A DNA stretch of 33,385 nt, taken from NCBI GenBank assembly GCA_015489365.1, contig WFZW01000127.1, forward strand, positions 1 through 33,385, in the 5' to 3' direction. Positions 21,664 through 30,353 of the stretch are shown here, one piece after another. Made by a program: the position numbers and the translations under genes. The DNA comes from Deltaproteobacteria bacterium. Its GTDB lineage: Bacteria > Desulfobacterota > Dissulfuribacteria > Dissulfuribacterales > QOAL01. The notes beneath the pieces were generated by a model. It was not told the DNA's origin and did not search any database. It worked only from the letters and a program-made list of their open reading frames with translations. Position 1 is the stretch's first letter. Each line of letters opens with the position of its first letter.

Positions 21664-22267
21664 GTATGAACCCAGGATCCTGGGATTTCTGTGCAACTGG
21701 TGCTGCTACACCGCGGCCGATTCCGCGGGAGTTGGCAGGTATCAATATCCCCCGAACCTGCGGGTCATCCGCATCATGTGCACCGGCAGGCTTGATCCCT
21801 CTTTTCCGCTGGAGGCGCTGGCTACCGGCGCGGACGGCGTCTTCGTGGGCGGTTGTCACCCTGGCGAATGCCACTATCAGGATGGAAACTACCACGCGCT
21901 GGTGAGCGCCGCCCTGGTCCATGAAGGCATGGAGATGCTGGGGGTGCGTAAGGAACGTTTTCTCATTGACTGGGCCTCAGCCGCGGAAGGCCCCCATTTT
22001 GTCAAGATAATCACAGACTTCACCCGGCAGGTCACAGAGCTTGGCCCCCTGGGTAAGGCAGAGGGCCGGGATGCCAAGCGACTGCGCAGGCGTCTTTCCA
22101 TGGCGGCCGCGGCGGCCAGGGGCAGGAAGGTGCGCACAGGGCTTATAAACGCTGCCAGGGAGATGATGAAGGGCCGGGATTTCAGCAGGGAGGGCATCGC
22201 CGGCCTTGTCCGGGATAAATGCGGCCGCTCCCTTGAGACCGCGTTGGGAGACAGGGCAGGACGATGA
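21650..22267 (+). CDS. mvhD: MvhD/FlpD-type hydrogenase delta subunit (2Fe-2S, Hdr-associated)
   Basis: PRILGFLCNWCCYTAADSAGVGRYQYPPNLRVIRIMCTGRLDPSFPLEALATGADGVFVGGCHPGECHYQDGNYHA. ATG at 21650 with upstream GGAGG. Confidence 0.92.
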   Translation: MATNKYEPRILGFLCNWCCYTAADSAGVGRYQYPPNLRVIRIMCTGRLDPSFPLEALATGADGVFVGGCHPGECHYQDGNYHALVSAALVHEGMEMLGVRKERFLIDWASAAEGPHFVKIITDFTRQVTELGPLGKAEGRDAKRLRRRLSMAAAAARGRKVRTGLINAAREMMKGRDFSREGIAGLVRDKCGRSLETALGDRAGR

Positions 22268-25200
22268 AAGACGCAGGCAGGAAGGTCACCATCTCCATTG
22301 ACGGAAAGCGGATAACCGCCGCGCGGGGGACCACGGTGATGGAAGCGGCGGACAGGGCCGGTATCCACATACCGCGCCTGTGCCATCTGCCCGGAAAGGG
22401 GGAACCTGCCAGGCCATGCCGCCTCTGCACAGTGGATGTGGACGGGAGAAAGGTCAGGGCGTGCGTCACCGAGGTCTGTGAAGGCATGGCCGTGGTTACG
22501 GACAGTCCAGGCATCTTTTCCTACAGGAAGAGTCGTCTTGAAGAACTTGCCTCCATACACTACGGCGACTGCAAGGCCCCGTGCAGCCTCGCCTGTCCCG
22601 GGGGAATAAACGTCCAGGGCTATGTCAATCTCATCGCAAAGCGGGAATTCGGGGCGGCGCTCAGGCTCATCAAGGAGAAAAATCCCCTCCCTGTATCAGT
22701 TGGAAGGGTCTGCCCTGGTTTTTGTGAGACCAGGTGCAGACGAATCCTCCTGGATGAGCCCCTGGCTATCAATCACCTGAAGAGGTTCGTGGCGGATTAT
22801 GCCAGGGAATTTGGTTTCAAAGACGAGGAGATCGGCGAGCCTACCGGCAAAAAGATAGCCGTAATCGGCGGGGGGCCGGCAGGCCTTTCCTGCGCATATT
22901 TCTTGAGGAAACAAGGGCATGGTGTCACCATCTTTGAGGCAGAGGACAGGCTGGGCGGACTTTTACGCTACGGCATACCAGGATATAGACTTCCGAACAA
23001 GGAGGTGGATGGAGAGGTACAGACTGTCCTGAACCTGGGGATCCAGGCAAGGCTGAACAGCCGCTGGGGTAAAGATTTCAGCCTCCAGGATCTAAGGGAC
23101 AAGGGCTTTGAGGCCATATTCATTGCAACCGGCCTTTCCGGTCAGAAACAATTAGAGATAGAGGGCGCCGGGTGCGCCATCTGTGCTCTTGCCTTTTTGA
23201 AGGAGGTCAACCAGGGTGGCAGGCCTTCTATCGGTGCCGAGGTCCTGGTCGTTGGCGGCGGTGATATTGCCGTTGACGCGGCCAGGAGCGCAAGGCGCCT
23301 TGGCGCAAAGCAGGTAACGGTGGTCTATCCAAGGTCCAGGGTTGAGCTTCCCGCCCATCAAAGGGATATCGAAGAGGCTGAAAGGGAAGGGGTCCAGTTT
23401 TTCCTCATGGCCACTCCAATGAAGATTATGGGAGAGGGTGGGAGGCTCAAGGTGGAGTTGGCGCGGACCGTATTGGATGAACCTGACCAAAGAGGCATCC
23501 GTCACCCTGTCCCCATGCCGGGTTCACGTCTCTACTGGACGGGGGACACAATCATTTCGGCCCTTGGCCAGGAGGGAGATCCCGGTTTTCAAGCCTACGG
23601 GGAACTTGAGGCCTCCATCCAGCTTACCCCCAAAAAGACCATAAAGGTCCATCCGGGCACCATGAAGACCAGCGTGGAAGGCATCTATGCCGGGGGGGGA
23701 CCTGGCCACCGGCCCAAGGACGGTAATCCAGGCAGTGGCCGGCGGCCGGCGCGCTGCGGAGGCCATCCATGCATATCTCATGCAGGAAAAGGTCGGGACT
23801 TTCGAGCCCCGTTTTAATTTTACCAGGGGAAAACGTTTTGAAGACGTGGATATGCACAACTTTGATGGCTGCAATATCCAGTTGAATGAGACCATGCCCT
23901 CAAGACCGCCTGAGCACAGGCTTGGGGACTTTGACGAGGCGGAGCTTGGTTTTTCAGAGGAGATGGCGGTCAGGGAGGCCCGCCGCTGCCTCCAGTGCGG
24001 CTGCCTTGGGCTTTCAAAGTGCACCCTTAGAGAACTTTGCATTGGTTACAAGGTCAAGGCAAAAAAGGCCGGGAAGAGGCTCAAATACAGGGTTGATAGC
24101 CGCCATCCATTTATAGTGGTGGATGCCAACAAGTGTGTTGGCTGCTCAAGGTGCGAGAGGAGTTGTGCATACGGGGCATTGGAATTGCGCATCAGGACAG
24201 ATCAAGGCACACAAATTATAACCAGTCTCTCTATAGGGTTTAATGAGAAATGTGTCTCCTGCGGGGCCTGCGTGGATGCCTGCCCCACCGGGGCGCTCAC
24301 CAAGAAGGGCCTCTATGTCCCGCTCCTTCCGGGAGCAGCAGAGGTGACCCAGAGCGTCTGTACCTATTGCGGGACCGGGTGCAACATAAATATCCACGCC
24401 AGGCACGACGTGATCCTTGAGGTAAAGGCAGACCCGCTCCAGCCCCCCAACCACGGCGACCTCTGCGTAAAGGGCAGGTTCGGTTTTGATTTTTACCGCC
24501 ACCCGGACCGGCTCACCCATCCCCTGGTGCGGATGAGCCGGGATGAGCCCTTCCGGAGGGCCTCCTGGGATGAGGCCATCTCCCTTGCTGCCGGCGGGTT
24601 TGCGAGGATCAGGGATGGCTACGGCCCGGAGGCCCTCGGGGTCGTCACCTCGTCACGGTGTGAGAACGAGGTCAACTACCTGGCCCAGAAGCTCTGCCGG
24701 GTGGTCTTTAGGAGCAACAACGTGGACAACTGCGCCAGGGTCTGCCACGCCCCGTCGGTCAGCGGGCTGAGGATCGCGCTTGGAAGCGGCGCGGCCACCA
24801 ATCCCCTGGAGGACATCGAGAGGGCGGAGGTGCTGTTTGTCTGCGGATCAAATACCAGCGAGGCCCATCCCGTGGTGGGCGTGAAGGTGCGGCGGGCCGT
24901 CAAGGAGGGGGCAAGGCTTATAGTCATTGATCCAAGGAAGACCGAAGTGGCTGCCATGGCCCATGTCTGGCTTCGGTTGAGACCGGGGACCAACGTGCTG
25001 CTTCTCAACTCCATACTCCAGGTGATCCTCGAGGAGGGACTTGAAAACAGGGAGTTTATCAAGGCAAGGACAGAGGGATTTGAAGGTCTTTGCCGCCACC
25101 TGGAGGCCTTTTCCCCAGAGGCCACCCAGGTCGCCACCGGGGTCGCGCCTGCGCTGGTAAGAGAGGCGGCACGCCTTTATGCGGGCACGGACAGGGGGCT

Positions 25201-26383
25201 GATCCTCTACGGCCTCGGGGTGACGGAACACAGAAACGGGACCAGGGGGGTCATGGCCCTTGCAAACCTGGCACTTGCCACGGGAAACGTGGGCAGGCCA
25301 GGCGCCGGCATCTGTCCCCTCAGGGGACAAAACAATGTCCAGGGCTCCTGCGACATGGGGGCCCTTCCCTCTGTATTTTCCGGATACCAGGACGTCAACG
25401 ATCCGGCGGTCCGGAAGAGGATGGAAGAGGCCTGGGGAGTGGAACTCCCTGCCTCTCCCGGCCTCACCGAGGAAGAGATGTATGGCCAGGCCAGAAGGGG
25501 CCGGTTCAAGGGCCTTTATTGCATAGGCGATGACCCCCTCCACACCCAGGCCGATCTGGCAGCGGTCCGCGAGGCATTTAAAAAGATGGACATGGTGGTC
25601 GTCCAGGACATATTCATGACCGAGACGGCCAGGATGGCCCATGTGGTCCTCCCCGCGGCATGTTTCTACGAAAAGGACGGGACTTTTACCAACGCCGAAC
25701 GGAGAATACGGCGTATCAGAAAGGCGGTTTCGCCCCCGGGCGAGGCCCTGCCGGACTGGGAGATCACCTGCCGCCTGGCCACTGCCATGGGCTACGCCAT
25801 GTCCTACCATGGACCGGCGGAGATCATGGAGGAGATCGCCGGGTGCACCCCGTCCATGGGAGGCGTCAACTACAGGCGGCTTGAGGGTCAGGGCCTCATA
25901 TGGCCCTGTCCGTATGAAGGCCATCCGGGCACGCCGCTGCTCCACCGGGATGCCTTTACCAGGGGAAGGGGCCGGTTCTCGGCGCTCAGCGATGTAAGGA
26001 CCCTGGAAACGCCTGACGAAGACTATCCCCTGGTGCTGATAACCGGGCGCAGACTGGCCCATTACAACAACGGCTCCATGACCAGGCGCTGTCAGGGCCT
26101 GTTGACGCTTGTCCCTGAAGAGACAGTGGAGATCCACCCACGGGATGCCTCACGCCTGGGCATTGAGCAGGGCCAGATGGCCCTTGTCCGTTCCCGCCGG
26201 GGGGAAGTGGAGGTCAGGGCCAGGGTGACGGAACGGAGCCGGCCCGGCACGGTCTTCATGGGCTTTCACTTTGACCGGCCCCTTACCAACCTGCTTACCA
26301 GTCCTGGCCTGGACGAGATCGCCCTCACGCCTGAATACAAGGCGTGCGCAGTGGCGGTCCTGCCCGCGAACAAGGGCGGATGA
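22264..26383 (+). CDS. fdhA: Multidomain formate dehydrogenase alpha fusion: 2Fe-2S ferredoxin + GltD/NuoF-like FAD oxidoreductase + 4Fe-4S + molybdopterin catalytic domain; interrupted by an apparent +1 frameshift at a G8 tract (23692-23699)
   Basis: N-part ITAARGTTVMEAADRAGIHIPRLCHLPG, KIAVIGGGPAGLSCAYFLRKQGHGVTIFEA...VEGIYAGG, continuing after removal of one G as DLATGPRTVIQAVAGGRRAAEAI...VGCSRCERSCAYGAL...SVCTYCGTGCNINIHARHDVILEVKADPLQPPNHGDLCVKGRFGFDF...NVDNCARVCHAPSVSGL...RGQNNVQGSCDMGALPSVFSGYQ...TGRRLAHYNNGSMTRR. Confidence 0.88.
24743..24774 (+). promoter_or_regulatory. Candidate SECIS-like hairpin downstream of UGC (24743-24745) at the FDH Sec/Cys site
   Basis: UGC at the codon homologous to the E. 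coli FdhF Sec (ARVU-HGPSVAGL vs ARVC-HAPSVSGL). UCAG-CGGG-CUGA hairpin with a G in the apical loop, extendable by GUC/GAU; the apical loop starts 17 nt after the UGC. Confidence 0.35.
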
Positions 26384-26400
26384 GGCCTGAAATCAACAGT

Positions 26401-26490
26401 GGGGGCGATGGTACTGGTGTGCCCCGCGGGCTGCAAACCCGTTGGCCCTGTCTAGTAAACAGGGAGGAGGTTCGATTCCCCTCGCCCCCT
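26401..26490 (+). tRNA. tRNA-Sec-like tRNA with GCA (Cys) anticodon, U73, modified 8/4 acceptor/T-stem with bulged A, long variable arm; CCA not encoded
   Basis: Acceptor GGGGGCGA/TCGCCCCC (8 bp); D arm GGTAC-TGGT-GTGCC; anticodon arm GCGGG-CTGCAAA-CCCGT (anticodon 26433-26435 = GCA); variable arm CCCTGT-CTAGTAA-ACAGGG; T arm GG(A)GG-TTCGATT-CCCC; discriminator T at 26490. Confidence 0.9.
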
Positions 26491-26513
26491 TTAGTTTTTG
26501 ATGGCAAGCCGCG

Positions 26514-28448
26514 ATGGCCGATACATTAATCATAGGCACGGCAGGCCATGTGGATCATGGCAAGACCTCTCTCATAAAGGCCCTTACAGGTATTGACCTT
26601 GACAGGGACCCGGAGGAAAAGAGGCGGGGGCTTACAATAAACGCGGGCTATGCCAGCCTTGAAATGGATTCAGGCCTGGTATTTTTCGTGGATGTCCCGG
26701 GTCACCAGGCCTATCTGAGAAACACCATTCGTGGGCTCTGGGGGGTAGAGACGGCCATACTGGTGATCGCCGCGGATGAAGGAGTCATGCCCCAGACCAG
26801 GGAACACCTGGCGGTACTGGAAATTCTTGGCGTTTCAAAGGGGATAGTCGTGCTTACAAGGGTCGATCTGGCGGATGAAGAGGTCCTTTGCATGGCGGAA
26901 GACGAGGCAAGGGACCTTGTCAGGGGCACCTTCCTGGAGGCGGCCCCGGTTATCCGTTTCTCTGCCAGGACCGGGCTTGGGAAGGCCGAAGTAAAAACGG
27001 CTATCAAGGGGTTGTTGTCCAGTGCCCTGCACAGGAACGTGGACAGACCGTTCATGATGCCTGTAGACCAGGTGTTCACCGTGGACGGATACGGGACAGT
27101 GGTGACCGGCTCGGTGGCCTCGGGCAGGATCCATACCGGTTCGATGGTTGAGATATGTCCAGGGAAAAGGCAGGACCAGGTACGCCTGCTCCAGGCGGGC
27201 GGCAAGCCGGTCGAGGCGGTGAGGGCAGGGATGCGGGCCGGGATCAATCTCAGGCTGACCGGCCATGGCCAAATCGCAAGGGGTATGGTGCTCGGAGGAC
27301 CTGGATGCCTGCGTGAGGGGAGATTTGTAAATCTGGAACTCCACCTGCTGGACCACCTCAGAGAGCCTTTAAAAAATCATGCCGTGGTGCGTGTCTTCTG
27401 CGGTTCCTCCCATGCCATGGCCCGGCTTGTCTTGATGGAAGGCGAGGTCCTCCTGCCAGGCCGCAAGGCCCTTTGCCAACTGAGATTCAAAGGAGATATC
27501 GCTGCCCTCCCCCTTTTCCCCCTGGTGATTTCCAGCCTCTCTCCTGTAAGGATCCTGGGCGGCGGGCCGATCCTTGAGATCTCAAGGCGCAAGTGGCGGA
27601 AAAAATACAGAGAAAAAGCAGGTTACCTGAAACTGCTTTCTTCCGGGCGCCTTGGTGACATAGTGGTGGCGATCCTCAAAAACAGCCCTGGCAGGCCGGT
27701 TGATCCCGCTGAGATAGCCATAACTTCCGGTCATTCCCTGGTGGATATGGAGAGAGAAATCAGGGCACTTCTGAACAAAAGAGAACTCTTGTATGTTGGT
27801 CAAAGGGTTTATCTTTACCGATATTTCAAAGAGATAACAGACAATGCCATAAGGGCTGTCTCCACGTATAACTGCCAGAGGCACGAATTCCCTGGTATGC
27901 CCATTGAGGAGATACGGAGCAAGTTCCCCGTTTCTGATGAGGGCTTAAAGGATGCGCTTATAGAGGCCCTCAAGGCAGATGAAGGCCTGGAGACCGCAAG
28001 GGGCGACCGCCTCTGCATGGCCGGTTTCAAGCCCTTTTTGCCCAATAGGCTCGAAGGGATTTCCCGGAAGGTCATTTCTTTTCTGGAGAGCCGTGAGCCA
28101 AGGCCGGTTACCTTTTCAGACCTTAAGGGACTGGACTCTGTTACCGAGGCTGACCTGCGAAGGGTAGTCTCTTTCCTCTTTCATAATGGAAAGATTGTCA
28201 GGATATTCAAGTCCCATAGAGGCAACAGGGAGGAGTATATTACAACCGGGTACCTGGAGAAAATAAAGGAGAGGATCAGCCGGCATATAATGCTTCACGG
28301 CAGGCTCACCTTTGAAGACACGGCCACGGTTATTCCCATCGGCAGGCTCAGATTCAATATCCTCGACTACCTTGATTCCATAAGATTTACCATTAGATCC
28401 CCAGATATGTCGCGAACCTTGGATACTGGGCACAAGCACAGGAAATAG
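26514..28448 (+). CDS. selB: Selenocysteine-specific elongation factor SelB (divergent)
   Basis: IIGTAGHVDHGKTSLIKALTGIDLDRDPEEKRRGLTINAGYASL, VDVPGHQAYLRNTIRG, ADEGVMPQTREHLAVLEILGV, LTRVDL; C-terminal winged-helix region. Starts 23 nt after the tRNA. Confidence 0.93.
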   Translation: MADTLIIGTAGHVDHGKTSLIKALTGIDLDRDPEEKRRGLTINAGYASLEMDSGLVFFVDVPGHQAYLRNTIRGLWGVETAILVIAADEGVMPQTREHLAVLEILGVSKGIVVLTRVDLADEEVLCMAEDEARDLVRGTFLEAAPVIRFSARTGLGKAEVKTAIKGLLSSALHRNVDRPFMMPVDQVFTVDGYGTVVTGSVASGRIHTGSMVEICPGKRQDQVRLLQAGGKPVEAVRAGMRAGINLRLTGHGQIARGMVLGGPGCLREGRFVNLELHLLDHLREPLKNHAVVRVFCGSSHAMARLVLMEGEVLLPGRKALCQLRFKGDIAALPLFPLVISSLSPVRILGGGPILEISRRKWRKKYREKAGYLKLLSSGRLGDIVVAILKNSPGRPVDPAEIAITSGHSLVDMEREIRALLNKRELLYVGQRVYLYRYFKEITDNAIRAVSTYNCQRHEFPGMPIEEIRSKFPVSDEGLKDALIEALKADEGLETARGDRLCMAGFKPFLPNRLEGISRKVISFLESREPRPVTFSDLKGLDSVTEADLRRVVSFLFHNGKIVRIFKSHRGNREEYITTGYLEKIKERISRHIMLHGRLTFEDTATVIPIGRLRFNILDYLDSIRFTIRSPDMSRTLDTGHKHRK

Positions 28449-28462
28449 CCATGCGAAATGTT

Positions 28463-28479
28463 GTTAAGCGGCGCTTAAC
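28463..28479. promoter_or_regulatory. 17-bp palindrome between convergent genes
   Basis: GTTAAGCG-G-CGCTTAAC perfect dyad; function unknown. Confidence 0.4.
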
Positions 28480-28600
28480 GCTACATAGCCCTCGATGGAC
28501 ACCATGTATTGGTTTCGGTCGGATGAAAGGAATCCAAGAATAGAAAAAAATGTGCCAAGCCGTTAGATGCGTCACCGTCAGAGGGGGAATCTTTGCGGTT

Positions 28601-30349
28601 TCAACAACTATTTTTTAAGGACAGAATTTCTTCTGTGAGGTCCTCAACCTTTCTCCCGGCGGTAACCTCATAAACAGGTGCCTCTTTCAGGCCCCAACGC
28701 CGGTGAACCTCCTCTATGCTCTCCTCACGTACCAGCCAGACCATAGGTATGTTGACGGTTTGTACGAGGATGTCCAGTGACTTCGCCCACCCCTGGCCCT
28801 GGAGTTCCCATGGTCCGACCTCGTCAACCACCACCAGGTCGGCCCTTTGGATCCGTTCCGGAGAGAGTGCCCGGCGTCCCACGGCCAATCCTTGTTTGCT
28901 AAAACAAAACGGGCCAAAACCGGGAAGGTCCCCCTCTTTACCCCGGCGGCAGAGGAGCCGGCGCTCCCCGGTAAGGAGGTCCACGATGTCGAATCCACTC
29001 CGTATCCTTCCTTCCCAGAGACCGACTGCCAGGATGCCGCCGACCTCCAGGCCGGCAGCCTTCAAGGCCTTAACCGCCTGGGCAAGGAAGGTGGTCTTAC
29101 CGGCCCCTCTTTTCCCGGTGACGATGAGAGTGGGCGGCCTCCGGGATGTTCGGGGCTGGATGCCGGTTGAGTAGGAGTCCACCTGGCGAATGATCCTGGC
29201 CACGGTCTTTACCGGCTGGGAAAAGAGTCCCCTCCGGGCCGCAGCCAGCCTGTCCACCATGAACGGCAGGATATCAAAGGCCACTGGCAGGGCCAGGTAG
29301 AGCTGACGGAAACCGTGATTTTCCATCCAGAGGCGCAAACCAGGGTTTCGGAGCTCAACCCCGAGGGCGGCAAAACCCGCCACCATGAGCACGGCCCGAA
29401 TGTTCATCTCGAGGCCGGCCCGTGCCCCCTGCCAGCTCCAACCGGTACTGGCACTGGCGTTATTGATATGCCCGAGGAGCATCCCGGCCAGGATGGTGAG
29501 CGCGGCCAGCACGGCCCAGAAGCCGGGCCTCTTCAGATATCTCATGCCTTGACGGTAGCGCAGGGATACCAGGAGGACGTAAAGGGCGACAAGGGCGGCG
29601 GAAATCATCAGCGGCAGTCGCCCCAGGAACCAAAGACCCCCGGAGATAATGATTAGATGGAGGATCAACAGGCCCTTGTGAAAGGCCTGCCCGGGATCTA
29701 CCTTTCTTCCTTCAAACCGCCGGCCGGCCGGCAGAGAGGTGGCGAGGGGACCGGCAGGAAGGTTAAGGGCCCGGTCCCCGATGTACCAACCCAAAAGGGC
29801 CGCGCCGATACCGCCCAGGAGATAGAGCGCCGCCAGTCCTGACACCAGGCGCCAGAATCCATGCTGACTTGGATCAAGCCCCAACTGATGGGCTGCAAGC
29901 TGGTACAGACGCAGGTAGAGGTTCACGAGATTCGGGCCGTAGACTACAAGCAGCCTTCCCACCTTGTGCAGGAGGCTCCAGGAGACGGCCAGTGCCCCGC
30001 CCAGCAGGTATCCCGGGATATTGGGACAGAGGAGTTTTACCCCCGCCTCCAGGCACAGGGCCTCTATCACGATGGCCACCATGGGCCCCAAAATGACCGC
30101 GGAGGGCGAGATGGACTTCATGGCCGCGCAGATAAGGCCGGCCCTAAGGAAGAGCCCTTTCCGCGGCCGGAGCCGGTGGGAGGCAACCAGCAGGCAGACT
30201 GCCCAGGCGCTCAGTATCAATCCGGCCAGCGGGACGTGGAGATTGTGGAGGAAGCTGCCAAGTACGATTTCCATCGAGGCCCAGAGGCTGCCGATACCCG
30301 CGGCCCTGAACCACAAGGGGGACAGCCTCCCCGCCTCATCCCTTTTCAC
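28601..30349 (-). CDS. Fusion of ECF-transporter-like membrane regions (S- and T-like) with a C-terminal THEP1-like NTPase
   Basis: N-terminal hydrophobic S-component-like region (LRAGLICAAMKSISPSAVILGPMVAIVIEALCLEAGV), T-component-like region (MLLGHINNASASTGWSWQGARAGLEMNIRAVLMVAGFAALGVELRNP), then TLIVTGKRGAGKTTFLAQAVKALKAAGLEVGGILAVGLWEGRIRSGFDIVDLLTGERRLL...ADLVVVDEVGPWELQGQGWAKSLD (THEP1/DUF265-type NTPase). Confidence 0.75.
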   Translation of the reverse strand: MKRDEAGRLSPLWFRAAGIGSLWASMEIVLGSFLHNLHVPLAGLILSAWAVCLLVASHRLRPRKGLFLRAGLICAAMKSISPSAVILGPMVAIVIEALCLEAGVKLLCPNIPGYLLGGALAVSWSLLHKVGRLLVVYGPNLVNLYLRLYQLAAHQLGLDPSQHGFWRLVSGLAALYLLGGIGAALLGWYIGDRALNLPAGPLATSLPAGRRFEGRKVDPGQAFHKGLLILHLIIISGGLWFLGRLPLMISAALVALYVLLVSLRYRQGMRYLKRPGFWAVLAALTILAGMLLGHINNASASTGWSWQGARAGLEMNIRAVLMVAGFAALGVELRNPGLRLWMENHGFRQLYLALPVAFDILPFMVDRLAAARRGLFSQPVKTVARIIRQVDSYSTGIQPRTSRRPPTLIVTGKRGAGKTTFLAQAVKALKAAGLEVGGILAVGLWEGRIRSGFDIVDLLTGERRLLCRRGKEGDLPGFGPFCFSKQGLAVGRRALSPERIQRADLVVVDEVGPWELQGQGWAKSLDILVQTVNIPMVWLVREESIEEVHRRWGLKEAPVYEVTAGRKVEDLTEEILSLKNSC

Positions 30350-30353
30350 CTTG

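Noticed and set aside
23687-23817. FDH start at 23687 as a true initiation site overlapping the previous ORF
   Set aside because: The first residues (PGGDLATGPRTVIQA) are the C-terminal flavoprotein motif of the upstream ORF read in the other frame; the simplest explanation is one gene with a frameshift.
24848-26137. 429-aa minus-strand ORF opposite fdhA
   Set aside because: Antisense to a strongly conserved catalytic domain; long shadow ORFs are expected in GC-rich genes and no recognisable motifs are present.
26401-26490. Reading this tRNA as an ordinary tRNA-Cys
   Set aside because: The 8-bp acceptor, 4-nt D loop and 6-bp long variable arm are tRNA-Sec hallmarks that a normal tRNA-Cys lacks, and it is wedged between fdhA and selB.
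26401-26490. Reading it as a decayed selC pseudogene
   Set aside because: Acceptor, D, anticodon and variable stems are all intact; the irregular T stem fits a known-type bulged 8/4 arrangement, and U73 plus GCA change together toward Cys identity. Decay is not fully excluded without homologs.
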